A stretch of DNA of 44,251 bases from Chloroflexota bacterium (GTDB taxonomy: Bacteria; Chloroflexota; Dehalococcoidia; UBA2247; JAUWOP01), in NCBI GenBank assembly GCA_030612045.1, contig JAUWOP010000006.1, positions 1 through 44,251 on the forward strand. Direction: 5' to 3'. This document shows, piece by piece, positions 10,036 through 19,181 of this stretch; position 1 is the stretch's first letter, and each line of letters begins with the position of its first letter. The notes beneath the pieces are model-generated. The model searched no databases, was not told the origin of the DNA, and saw only the letters and a list, made by a program, of their open reading frames with translations. The position numbers and the translations under genes are program-made.

Positions 10036-10373
10036 TGCAGGTTAATATTATTCAATGAAGAAGAAGCTGGTATAGCACTTCGGCCAGAGATTGACACGAG
10101 ATTCACCGTGTTTGCGCCAAACAGGAAGAGTATCCCTTAAGGTCAAATCCCAGCAACCAAGCTGTGGAATTATCAATAAGGTGCTGCATACTAACCTGCA
10201 CGGGGCGTCGCCAAATTGAGCCTGGTGCTGCTTCCAAGGCTGGTTTGATTGGCACTTGGTGGAATGAGAAAAGGCATGATATGCTTGCCAGTGCTCTCTA
10301 TATAAGCTTCTTGATGTAGCAAGAAAAGAAGGATGGTTATAAAAATTAAGAATGGGTAAAGGAGAAAATAGTA

Positions 10374-10595
10374 ATGAGGTACAAATTGACTGCCATAATT
10401 GAAAAGGAAGGTGATGGTTATGTTGCTCTGTGCTCAGAGCTTGATATAGCGAGTCAGGGTGATAGCGTTGAAGATGCTCGTAGAAACTTACTGGAAGCAC
10501 TGTCATTGTTTTTTGAATGTGCCTCACCTCAAGAGATACAAGAGAGGCTGTCACAAGAGATATATATAACTCCGGTTGAGATTTCTGTTGGGTAA
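10374..10595 (+). CDS. HicB-family antitoxin
   Basis: YKLTAIIEKEGDGYVALCSELDIASQGDSVEDARRNLLEAL. Confidence 0.9.
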   Translation: MRYKLTAIIEKEGDGYVALCSELDIASQGDSVEDARRNLLEALSLFFECASPQEIQERLSQEIYITPVEISVG

Positions 10596-10809
10596 GTTAG
10601 GAGTTTTTTCAAGGGAAGAGGTCTGTAAGATTCTTGTTAGAAATGGTTTTGTTGAGGTAAGAAGACGAGGAAGTCATATTGTGATGCAAAAGAAGATAGA
10701 AAATACTACAATTACTGTTCCAGTTCCAAACCACAAAGAAATCAAGAAAGGCACTCTACAATCAATAATTCGCCAAACAGGTATCCCAAAGGGTGAATTT
10801 GAAGTTTAA
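10588..10809 (+). CDS. HicA-family toxin
   Basis: GKLGVFSREEVCKILVRNGFVEVRRRGSHIVMQK...VPVPNHKEIKKGTLQSIIRQTGI; TTG start overlapping hicB end. Confidence 0.87.
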   Translation: MGKLGVFSREEVCKILVRNGFVEVRRRGSHIVMQKKIENTTITVPVPNHKEIKKGTLQSIIRQTGIPKGEFEV

Positions 10810-10954
10810 TTATAAAAATACATCTCTTAACAAGACTGTCGAAAAAGGGCAATGAGCCTCCACTGATTAGTAGAATGGGCAGTAATGTGATAGTGTAGTC
10901 ACGCTGGTCATCATGCGGAAAACCATAGTATTCGGATAGTCGAAGGAGATTACG

Positions 10955-11824
10955 ATGGATTTTGCTAACGAGATTATCCACGGTGATTGTGAGGAAATCC
11001 TAAAGCAGTTTCCAGATGATTCTATTGACCTGATTTTTACTTCACCACCATACGCAGACCAGAGACAAAGAACTTACGGTGGTGTGAAGCCTGATAATTA
11101 TGTAGATTGGTTTCTCCCCAAAGCTGCGCAATTCTTGCGTGTGCTGAAACCTACGGGAACCTTTATCCTGAATATCAAAGAGAGAGTCGTAGATGGTGAG
11201 AGGCATACTTATGTCATTGAATTGATTTTGAAGATGAGAGAAGGGCAGGGATGGTTATGGACCGAGGAGCTCATATGGCATAAAAAGAATTCGTACCCCG
11301 GCAAATGGCCCAATAGGTTTAGGGATAATTGGGAGCGATTACTTCAATTCAACAAACAAAAGAAATTCAATATGTATCAGGAAGCGGTTGTTGTTCCTGT
11401 TGGAGATTGGGCTAAAGACCGTCTAGCCAGTCTGAGCGAAACTGATAAAATAAGGGATGAGTCAAAGGTAGGGAGCGGCTTTGGCAAAAATGTCTCAAAT
11501 TGGCTTGGACGTGATAAGGTGTATCCTACTAATGTCATCCATATGGCTACCGAATGCTCAAACAAGAATCACAGTGCTACTTTCCCTGTCGATTTACCCG
11601 CTTGGTTCATCAAGCTGTTTACAAGAGAAGGCGATGTTGTTCTAGACCCTTTCGTCGGTTCTGGTACAACAGCATTAGCTGCAATTCAACTTGGCAGAAG
11701 GCACGTTGGCATTGACATCAATGAAGAATATGTCCAGTTGGCACGAAAGCGCATCACAGAAACCCAAATTCGGATGCCAATTATAGCCGAAGCTCCTGAT
11801 AAAGCGTATCCGACCGTAAGCTAA
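10955..11824 (+). CDS. DNA methyltransferase, beta-type permutation (TSPPY before DPFVGSGTT)
   Basis: LIFTSPPYADQR near N-terminus, VVLDPFVGSGTTALAAIQLGRRHVGIDI near C-terminus. Confidence 0.95.
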   Translation: MDFANEIIHGDCEEILKQFPDDSIDLIFTSPPYADQRQRTYGGVKPDNYVDWFLPKAAQFLRVLKPTGTFILNIKERVVDGERHTYVIELILKMREGQGWLWTEELIWHKKNSYPGKWPNRFRDNWERLLQFNKQKKFNMYQEAVVVPVGDWAKDRLASLSETDKIRDESKVGSGFGKNVSNWLGRDKVYPTNVIHMATECSNKNHSATFPVDLPAWFIKLFTREGDVVLDPFVGSGTTALAAIQLGRRHVGIDINEEYVQLARKRITETQIRMPIIAEAPDKAYPTVS

Positions 11825-11839
11825 AACAGAGGCAATGCA

Positions 11840-12592
11840 ATGAATCCGTTGAATTTAGACGAAGTCCGAGAGTACGTAAACGAGAACATCGTTGATTTCC
11901 ATCAGCGAAGGATAAAGTCCTTGGAAGACTTGAAACTCGAAAAGCTGTTGAAGAAGAACCCATATCTATTCAAGGCAAAGAATATAGCGACTGCTGGAGA
12001 GTTAGTGTCTGGCTTGCTGGATGCTTTCCTTTCGTCATCTGAAGAAAAACTCTTTGGTGACTTCCTTGAGGGTTTGGCTGTTTTAATAGCAAGCAAAACC
12101 TGTGATGGACATAAATCCACAGCTTCAGGAGTTGATTTGGAGTTCTTCAACAAGGGTGCGCACTACGTGGTTTCTGTCAAATCTGGAACAAACTGGGGTA
12201 ATAGTTCCCAGCAAAGGAAGTTGGAGGAAGACTTACGAAATGCCGTTATCAGAGTTAGACAATCAAAGCACGGGGCAAATGTCCAATCGGTTCTGGGCAT
12301 CTGTTACGGAAAAACGAAAACTAGCTATGTTCGGGGATACCTGAAGGTTGTTGGACAAAACTTCTGGTATCTGATTAGCGAAAACGAAGCCTTGTACACG
12401 GACATCATTGAGCCAATAGGCTACAGAGCGAGGCAACATAACGAGGTTTTTCTCAAGGAGAAAAGCCGGGTGATAAACAGATTTACAAAACTGTTCATTG
12501 ACAGGTTCTGTGATGATACAGGTGCGATAGATTGGGTAAAACTCGTTGAGTTCAATAGTGGCAACTACGATTTGGATGGGTTCTTGCCTTAA
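11840..12592 (+). CDS. PmeII-like Type II restriction endonuclease
   Basis: LKKNPYLFKAKN, GVDLEFFNKGAHYVVSVKSGTNWGNSSQ; adjacent to DNA methyltransferase. Confidence 0.85.
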   Translation: MNPLNLDEVREYVNENIVDFHQRRIKSLEDLKLEKLLKKNPYLFKAKNIATAGELVSGLLDAFLSSSEEKLFGDFLEGLAVLIASKTCDGHKSTASGVDLEFFNKGAHYVVSVKSGTNWGNSSQQRKLEEDLRNAVIRVRQSKHGANVQSVLGICYGKTKTSYVRGYLKVVGQNFWYLISENEALYTDIIEPIGYRARQHNEVFLKEKSRVINRFTKLFIDRFCDDTGAIDWVKLVEFNSGNYDLDGFLP

Positions 12593-12780
12593 TTTCTTGG
12601 CGCTTAAAATGGAATTAACTTCACCCCTTAATAAGATGCTGCAGCCGACCACAGTGGTGGGTGCCAAATTCGCTCTCGTTTTTGCAATGGGAATATGTTA
12701 TAAGTTGAGCCTAGTCATTATGTGGAAGGCTATAGATTAAGTAGAATACCAGGTGGTATAGCCACTGAGAAAGGTAAACT

Positions 12781-14112
12781 ATGGAAAAGATTGTTTCTCT
12801 ATGTAAGAGACGCGGGTTTATCTTCCCAAGCAGCGAGATTTACGGAGGGTTAAATAGCTGCTGGGATTATGGACCCCTGGGTATTGAATTGAAGCGCAAT
12901 GTTAAAGAGGCATGGTGGCGCTCCATGGTTCGAGAGAGAGACAATATAGTGGGGCTGGATACCAGTATCCTGATGAATCCTCAGGTCTGGCAGGCAAGCG
13001 GACATCTAGAAGGGTTTGCTGACCCACTGAGAGAGTGCAAGAGCTGCCACCAGCGGTGGCGCGCCGATGAAGTAGCGAGGGATACCTGTCCCTCCTGCAG
13101 TGGAGAGCTTACCACCCCCCGGATGTTCAACCTGATGTTCAAGACCTTCATGGGTGCAGTGGAAGATTCTACCAGTATAGTCTATCTCCGTCCTGAGACG
13201 GCTCAAGGGATTTTCGTCAACTTTTCTAATGTAATCTCTACCACACGCAAGAAGCTGCCCCTCGGGATAGCTCAAATAGGTAAATCCTTCCGCAACGAGA
13301 TTACCACGGGAAATTTCATCTTCAGAAGTAGAGAATTCGAGCAGATGGAGATGGAGTACTTTGTCAAGCCTGGAACAGATAAGGAGTGGTTCGACTACTG
13401 GGTCAAGGAGCGATTAGAGTGGTATAAGAGATTGGGGATAAAAGAGGAGCATCTCCGCCTGCGTCCCCATGCCACAGATGAACTGGCTCATTATGCCAGG
13501 GAATGTTACGATGTTGAATATCTATTCCCCATGGGTTGGGCAGAGTTGGAGGGAATCGCTAACCGCGGTGACTTTGACATCAAACAGCACTCTGAACACA
13601 GTGGTAAAGACCTGAGCTACTTCGATGAAGAGAGTAAGCAAAGGTTCATCCCTTATGTTATTGAGCCCTCTGCTGGTGTAGACCGCTCTATACTGGCCTT
13701 TCTCCTGGATGCTTATGAGGAGGAGGTCAACAATGGGGAAACAAGAGTAGTCCTGCGGCTGCACCGCACCCTGGCACCATTTGAGGTTGCCATTTTGCCA
13801 CTGAGCCGAAATCCTAAGCTGGTGCCTCTGGCAAAGGAGGTCTATGCTAGTCTCCGTCGGAGCTTTAGGAGTGAATATGACGACTCCCAGAGTATTGGCA
13901 GACGTTATCGCCGTCAGGATGAGATTGGGACTCCCTTCTGCGTAACTATTGACTTTCAGTCCCTGGAGGATGAGCAGGTGACTATCCGCGAGCGGGATAC
14001 CATGAGTCAACTTCGCCTCCCTACAAAGCATCTGGAGGAAACCCTTAAGGCAAAGCTTGATGGGGAGCCATTTGATGTTCTCCCACCAGGAGCTACAGTA
14101 TGGAAGCCATAG
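12781..14112 (+). CDS. glyQS: glycyl-tRNA synthetase (single-chain class II)
   Basis: IVSLCKRRGFIFPSSEIYGG, WDYGPLG, RPETAQGIFVNF, GKSFRNEI, EPSAGVDRS motifs. Confidence 0.97.
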   Translation: MEKIVSLCKRRGFIFPSSEIYGGLNSCWDYGPLGIELKRNVKEAWWRSMVRERDNIVGLDTSILMNPQVWQASGHLEGFADPLRECKSCHQRWRADEVARDTCPSCSGELTTPRMFNLMFKTFMGAVEDSTSIVYLRPETAQGIFVNFSNVISTTRKKLPLGIAQIGKSFRNEITTGNFIFRSREFEQMEMEYFVKPGTDKEWFDYWVKERLEWYKRLGIKEEHLRLRPHATDELAHYARECYDVEYLFPMGWAELEGIANRGDFDIKQHSEHSGKDLSYFDEESKQRFIPYVIEPSAGVDRSILAFLLDAYEEEVNNGETRVVLRLHRTLAPFEVAILPLSRNPKLVPLAKEVYASLRRSFRSEYDDSQSIGRRYRRQDEIGTPFCVTIDFQSLEDEQVTIRERDTMSQLRLPTKHLEETLKAKLDGEPFDVLPPGATVWKP

Positions 14113-14119
14113 CATCGCC

Positions 14120-15364
14120 ATGTTGAAAGTAGTCCATTTTGCTGACCTTCATCTTGGGGTAGAGAACTATTCCCATATTGACCCTGCTACAGGATTAAGT
14201 ACCAGCTTCGGTGACTTCCTCTCCACTCTTGATGAGGTAGTAAATTTTGCCCTGGAGTGGGAAGCAGACCTGGTCCTATTCTGTGGTGATGCCTACAAGA
14301 ATCGCGACCCTTCGCAAACACAGCAGCGTGAATTCGCCCGACGGATTGCGACTTTGGTTGCAAGAGACATTCCTGTCTTCCTTCTGGTAGGTAACCATGA
14401 CCTGCCCAATACTATAGGCAGGGCAACTGCAGTGGAGATATTCGATACCCTGGCAGTAAGGAAAGTTACTGTTGCCAATCACCCCAGCACCTTCGTCATA
14501 GAAACTAAGAGTGGTCCCCTGCGAATTGTTGCTCTACCCTGGATAAGACGCAGTGGTCTGATAAGCCGAGAAGAGAATAAGAATCTCTCCCTGGAGAAAA
14601 TCAACACCAGACTTGAGGAGGAACTAGCTAAGGCACTCTCTAAGGAGGTAAGACACCTGAGTGGTGATATTCCCACCCTGCTGGCAGCTCATGTTCGTCT
14701 ACCCAATGCTGTCCTGGGGTCAGAGAGAGCCATGATAATAGGACATGACCCGGTGCTTCTCCAGAGCAATGTATCTGACCCAGCCTTTGACTATGTCGCA
14801 TTGGGACACATTCACAAGCATCAGGTTCTTTCCTATCAGCCGCCTATAGTCTACCCCGGAAGCTTGCAGCGTATTGACTTTGGTGATGAGAAGGATGAGA
14901 AGGGTTTCTATAGCGTAGAGATAGACCCTACAGGAGAGCGAGGCAACAGAGTCACCTTTGATTTTCACCCCGTCAAGGCGCGGCAATTCCTTACCATCAA
15001 GGTATCTATTCCCCCGGGGGATGCCAACCCACTAGCTTCGGTTTCTGCACAAATATCACGGCATACCGCTGAGATAAAAGATTCCATAGTAAGATTACAT
15101 CTTCAGCTACCACAGGAGCATGAGGATACACTGCCAGAGTCAGAATTACGGCGTATGTTACCAGAGGCACAATATCTGACTATCGTCAAGGAAGTGAAGC
15201 AAGAGCATCGCCTCAGGTCCCCTCTTTCCTCAGCAGCTACAAAAATGAAGCCTATAGAGGCACTCCAGATATATCTGGAGGTGAAGAAGGTCTCTCCTGA
15301 GCATGCCAGAACACTCATGGAATATGGTGAAAAACTGATTCAGGAGAGTGAACCCAAAGATTAG
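14120..15364 (+). CDS. sbcD: SbcD/Mre11-type metallophosphoesterase exonuclease
   Basis: VVHFADLHLGVENYSH, LVLFCGDAYKNRDPS, FLLVGNHDLPN, ALGHIHKHQ, YPGSLQRIDFGDE; start moved to MLKVVHFADLHLG. Confidence 0.9.
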   Translation: MLKVVHFADLHLGVENYSHIDPATGLSTSFGDFLSTLDEVVNFALEWEADLVLFCGDAYKNRDPSQTQQREFARRIATLVARDIPVFLLVGNHDLPNTIGRATAVEIFDTLAVRKVTVANHPSTFVIETKSGPLRIVALPWIRRSGLISREENKNLSLEKINTRLEEELAKALSKEVRHLSGDIPTLLAAHVRLPNAVLGSERAMIIGHDPVLLQSNVSDPAFDYVALGHIHKHQVLSYQPPIVYPGSLQRIDFGDEKDEKGFYSVEIDPTGERGNRVTFDFHPVKARQFLTIKVSIPPGDANPLASVSAQISRHTAEIKDSIVRLHLQLPQEHEDTLPESELRRMLPEAQYLTIVKEVKQEHRLRSPLSSAATKMKPIEALQIYLEVKKVSPEHARTLMEYGEKLIQESEPKD

Positions 15365-15423
15365 GAGGTTTCTGTACTTCAGTGGGAGTTAAAGGCAGTG
15401 TATAATATTGGCTGAGAAGTGTA

Positions 15424-16599
15424 TTAGTGAGGTGATGAGGGGAGCAGGGATCCGATGAACTCTTTTTGTCCCCGACAGAAGTCCTCTATCTTCAGGGGTT
15501 TCTTGCCCTCCAGCTGAATCTCAAGAAGCCCCAGAATGCCTTCACAGGTTTGTACTCCTGCAAATCCCCCTAAATCCCCCTTTAGTAAAGGGGGACTCAG
15601 GGGGGTTATATCCCTCTTTGGACAAGGGAGATTTATATTGACAACCTGCCCCGGCTTCCCGGATTGACTAATACCAAAAGGTACAGCAGCAATAACCTTA
15701 AGGAGTTTTCCCTGCCACCTGGTATAGCAACCTGGCCAGGGTTGAAAAGCACGCACACGGCGCTCCAGCTCAATAGCAGACAGATGCCAATCCATCTCTC
15801 CATCCTGCTTGGTGATAATTCGGGAATAGGTAGCTTCTCTGTTATCCTGAGCCTGGGGGATGATTTTACCCTCAACCCACGGAGGCAGTGTCTCCACCAG
15901 GAGCTTGGCACCGAGGTGAGATAATTGCTCGGTAAGAGAAGCAGTGGTATCCCCCATGGAGATAGAGACGAGAGATTGGGAGGGGAGGTGGGGTGGTCTC
16001 TGTCCCTGTCTCAACTCTCTGCCTCTGACAGGTATGTCATTCCCGCCCCGTATCGGGGTACGGGGTAAACTCCGGCGGGAATCTACACCCATCCCCACCT
16101 GGATTCCTGCGGAAGCAGGAATGACAGTGAACGACATAGGCATCCTCTCCTGAGTCAGTACTGGACCTGTGTCCATACCCTTGTCCATAAGCATGATACT
16201 CACCCCGGTGACCTTATCACCGCTCAGGATGGCACTGGCTATAGGTGAGGCACCACGGTGTCTGGGAAGAAGGGAGGGGTGGACATTAAGACACCCGTGA
16301 AGAGGAATCTGGAGGATATCCAAAGGCAGGATTTCCCCGAAGGCAGCTACTACGATTACATCGGGACGAAGCTCAGCAATTCTTTCTTTCTCTTCGGGTC
16401 TTTTCAGGGTGGGGGGCTGAAGCATTGGCAAGCCGTAGCTCTCTGCCACCCTTTTCACCGCAGAAGGAATCTGCCTCTGCCCTCTGCCCACTGGCTTATC
16501 GGGCTGGGCATAGACAGCCACAATCTCATAGCCAGCCTCTCTCAGAGCTTCCAGAGAAGGCACAGCGAACTCAGGCGTGCCCATAAAGATAATGCGCAT
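15424..16599 (-). CDS. fmt: methionyl-tRNA formyltransferase with two in-frame repeat insertions
   Basis: MRIIFMGTPEFAVPSLEAL, LNVHPSLLPRHRGASPI, GVSIMLMDKGMDTGPVL, DTTASLTEQLSHLGAKLLVETLP, ATYSRIITKQDGEMDW; interrupted by SFTVIPASAGIQ... and ...ITPLSPPLLKGDLGGF. Confidence 0.93.
   Translation of the reverse strand: MRIIFMGTPEFAVPSLEALREAGYEIVAVYAQPDKPVGRGQRQIPSAVKRVAESYGLPMLQPPTLKRPEEKERIAELRPDVIVVAAFGEILPLDILQIPLHGCLNVHPSLLPRHRGASPIASAILSGDKVTGVSIMLMDKGMDTGPVLTQERMPMSFTVIPASAGIQVGMGVDSRRSLPRTPIRGGNDIPVRGRELRQGQRPPHLPSQSLVSISMGDTTASLTEQLSHLGAKLLVETLPPWVEGKIIPQAQDNREATYSRIITKQDGEMDWHLSAIELERRVRAFQPWPGCYTRWQGKLLKVIAAVPFGISQSGKPGQVVNINLPCPKRDITPLSPPLLKGDLGGFAGVQTCEGILGLLEIQLEGKKPLKIEDFCRGQKEFIGSLLPSSPH
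15566..15631. repeat. palindromic repeat 'CCCCCTAAATCCCCCTTT-AGT-AAAGGGGGACTCAGGGGG' plus adjoining stem, inside fmt
   Basis: direct inverted repeats; translates in fmt as PLSPPLLKGDLGGF. Confidence 0.85.
16036..16125. repeat. 90-bp palindromic element bounded by GTCATTCCCGC/GCAGGAATGAC, inside fmt
   Basis: terminal inverted GTCATTCC...GGAATGAC with two internal stems; translates in fmt as VIPASAGIQ... Confidence 0.88.
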
Positions 16600-16704
16600 A
16601 AGCGGACCCCCTGTGTTTACCTCCTGACTACCCCTACACGAACAAGTATATCATAGAAGCACAGAGCCAAAACAATCTGAGGGCTTCTTTTCATTGCTGC
16701 GAAG

Positions 16705-16904
16705 TAAACACTCATGGGCGGCTGCCCACCATCGAACCATAAAAATAACCCTCTCTTATTGTCATTGCGAGCGAAGCGAAGCAATCTCATCGCCATTTCC
16801 CTTCCCACCAAGATTGCTTCGGCACTTCGTGCCTCGCAATGACACATTATGGGGACGCTCCTCGCAATGACAGATGTGGGGGCAGTTTATTTTCGAAGCA
16901 AAGG
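16705..16904. repeat. composite dispersed repeat, copy 1
   Basis: ACTCATGGGCGGCTGCCCACCATCGAA + GTCATTGCGAGCGAAGCGAAGCAATCTC...CTCGCAATGAC; matches 41305-41491. Confidence 0.88.
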
Positions 16905-17171
16905 AATTGCCAGAAGGTAATAGTTCACGCTACTATATATTATATGCTAAGTGCGCCTTGCATAAAGGTATCTACTAGACCACTGCTTGCCAAAACCAAC
17001 TTTACCCACGGTGTGTGAGGTGCTTGGAACAGGAAAATGACTACCGAGAGGAGAAACTGAGGTTTCCAACTATCCGCCTTGAAACAATCATATCGCTATG
17101 TGAATTGACAGGAGGGTTAATTACCATAAAGCAAGGTAAAACAGTAGATTTGGAAAAATGATAGGATAGAA

Positions 17172-17885
17172 ATGCCATATATATTCTACCCTGAAAATGG
17201 GAGTGATACGGAATACGCTGAGCCAAGACATAGCATATGGCGACGGTTGCTAAAGATTGCAGGTTTATCCTTAACAATTCTCATACTCCTTACAGTAGTT
17301 ATTACAGGTAGCTTGTGGGGTACTGGTGTTATATTCAGGACTACCCAGATAGAACCTATTCCCTTTTCTGCTTCTCCTTTTCTCCTGGACTCACATCCTC
17401 GCTCTAACTATGCTCCAGATTGGCTTGACCAATTATTTCTGCAGCGGTATGGTCACCACTACTACAGCTCTAGCCAATATGAGCAGCCTGAGATAGACAA
17501 GTTAGAAAGTCTCTTGAAAGAGGTTGAGAGTCATGTCCCCTTTGGTAAGGTGGGGGTGTATAAGGAGGATTATTTCGACTGCAGTGAGATGTCAGCATAC
17601 ATAGAGTATTACCTGGAGCAGAAGGGATACCAGGCAAGTATCTTTATTATCCCTAATGAACACGCCTGGGTTATGGTCTATACTACTGAGGGATGGATAC
17701 CTATAGAGACCACCAACCTTTTCATCGCTACCCCTACCAACTGCAAAAACTTCTCAATGTATTCTGAGGCTGGGAGTAGATATGATAGCATCGGAGAGAT
17801 TTGGGATGAGGTTGAAAATATTAGTGAATTTGACTGGTGGGATACTTGCTATGCCGATGAATTAGAGGAAGTGGCAACTACTTGA
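17172..17885 (+). CDS. membrane-anchored transglutaminase-like protein
   Basis: N-terminal TM segment (LLKIAGLSLTILILLTVVITGSLWG), DCSEMSAYIEYYLEQKGY ... HAWVMVYTTEGWIPIETT (Cys/His plus acidic position). Confidence 0.6.
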   Translation: MPYIFYPENGSDTEYAEPRHSIWRRLLKIAGLSLTILILLTVVITGSLWGTGVIFRTTQIEPIPFSASPFLLDSHPRSNYAPDWLDQLFLQRYGHHYYSSSQYEQPEIDKLESLLKEVESHVPFGKVGVYKEDYFDCSEMSAYIEYYLEQKGYQASIFIIPNEHAWVMVYTTEGWIPIETTNLFIATPTNCKNFSMYSEAGSRYDSIGEIWDEVENISEFDWWDTCYADELEEVATT

Positions 17886-17926
17886 GCCTCACTTATGATG
17901 ACCTCTACATGAGCTAGCTCCCCTCT

Positions 17927-18802
17927 TTATTTTCCGCAGAGTTCACGGTAGTTGCAGTAAGGGCACAGGTTTCCTTCCTCCTGAGAGAAGAGTGTCTTTG
18001 CCTTGGGGATGTTTTCCTCGATATTCTCACAATACTGATACATTTCCTCTGTCTCCACAGCAACCTGTGTGGCAAGCTCAGCCAGGTCACCCTCAGTAAA
18101 GCTATGGCTCAACTCCTCATAGTGGTCACCCAGATACACAACGACCGGCTTGACCTGTTCAGTGGTAGCATTGAAAAGGCTCATGGCATAGAGAGCATAC
18201 CCCTTCATCTGCTGTGTGTCTCTCTCAATGCCAACCTTGCCAGTTTTCCAATCGAATACATAGAAACTCCCATTTGCTGCGGGGGAGAGAAAATCTACCC
18301 TGCAATATGCTTTCCGTCCATCTATACGAAGTTCGCCGTAGTCTTCAGGTTCGATAACCCAGCCAGCCCTCTGGATAATGGCATCTTCAATCAACCACTT
18401 ATACCACTCACTGGCAAAGAAACTCCGCAGACAGTTTTCCACCCTGCCTTTAATCTCATCTGCACTAATCGCTTCTAGCTTATGGTAGTAGACCTCCTGG
18501 AAGGTCTTCATTTTGATTGCTTCATCCACTAACCTGTAGCTATAGTTCAACACATTGGCAACATCTATGGGGGCAGTATTCTTTCTCAGTCGATATAGCA
18601 GCACTGAGATTGTCTTGTGCACCAGATTACCAATCTCCAGAGGAATACTGGTCAAGGACTTGAGGAGAGTAATCTTTCCCGGGGGAAATTCCTTATCATA
18701 TTTACCGTAGTATTCATAGTAGTAAAGCCTCTTGCACTGGCTAAACTTATCATAGCGGCTAAATGACCAGCCAAGCATAGGAGTAAAAGAATATCTTCGC
18801 AC
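17927..18802 (-). CDS. RecB/Cas4-like PD-(D/E)XK nuclease with Fe-S-type cysteines
   Basis: SFSRYDKFSQCKRLYYYEYYG, CRVDFLSPAANGSFYVFDWKTGK, C-terminal CPYCNYRELC. Confidence 0.85.
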   Translation of the reverse strand: MRRYSFTPMLGWSFSRYDKFSQCKRLYYYEYYGKYDKEFPPGKITLLKSLTSIPLEIGNLVHKTISVLLYRLRKNTAPIDVANVLNYSYRLVDEAIKMKTFQEVYYHKLEAISADEIKGRVENCLRSFFASEWYKWLIEDAIIQRAGWVIEPEDYGELRIDGRKAYCRVDFLSPAANGSFYVFDWKTGKVGIERDTQQMKGYALYAMSLFNATTEQVKPVVVYLGDHYEELSHSFTEGDLAELATQVAVETEEMYQYCENIEENIPKAKTLFSQEEGNLCPYCNYRELCGK

Positions 18803-18812
18803 AGAATCCTCC

Positions 18813-18839
18813 TTGAGTTTGTTGAGTTTGTTGAGTTTC
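18813..18839. repeat. 9-bp tandem repeat (TTGAGTTTG)x3
   Basis: ttgagtttgttgagtttgttgagtttc. Confidence 0.85.
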
Positions 18840-18878
18840 CCACCACCTCCCCAACTCTATGAACTCATCGTGACATAT

Positions 18879-19106
18879 TCACCACCACCGTCCCCTCTCC
18901 TGGTAGGTTTTGATAAATCTCTCAATAGAGCGGTCATAGGTCTTCTCTACATCATCAGGGAAGAAGCAAGCCGGCAGTTCGCCACGGCGCCAGTGATACT
19001 CCTTGCATTCGCAGCAAATACCCTTTCTACTACAAGGTTCATAGGTACAATTGCACTTCGCCTTGTTTCGTTCGATGTTACACTCTTTCATAGCCAATCT
19101 CCTCAC
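18879..19106 (-). CDS. small Cys-rich protein, DUF6485-like
   Basis: [33 protein letters not shown]. Confidence 0.75.
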   Translation of the reverse strand: MRRLAMKECNIERNKAKCNCTYEPCSRKGICCECKEYHWRRGELPACFFPDDVEKTYDRSIERFIKTYQERGRWW

Positions 19107-19181
19107 GGATTATTCTCCTGTATAAAGCAGCAATAGACATCCCTGGATACCACTCCGGGTATTCCCACTGATGGCTGATTG

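Noticed and set aside
10048-10373. minus-strand ORF part (QLGCWDLTLRDTLPVWRKHGESRVNLWPK) possibly a transposase or other gene relic
   Set aside because: Coding-like look but family not recognised, and the rest of the ORF is antisense to hicB.
12593-12780. Possible glycine riboswitch/T-box leader before glyQS
   Set aside because: No recognisable T-box sequence or terminator/antiterminator seen by eye.
15664-16656. plus-strand ORFs at 15664-15924, 15944-16153 and 16258-16656
   Set aside because: Antisense to fmt, no family signal.
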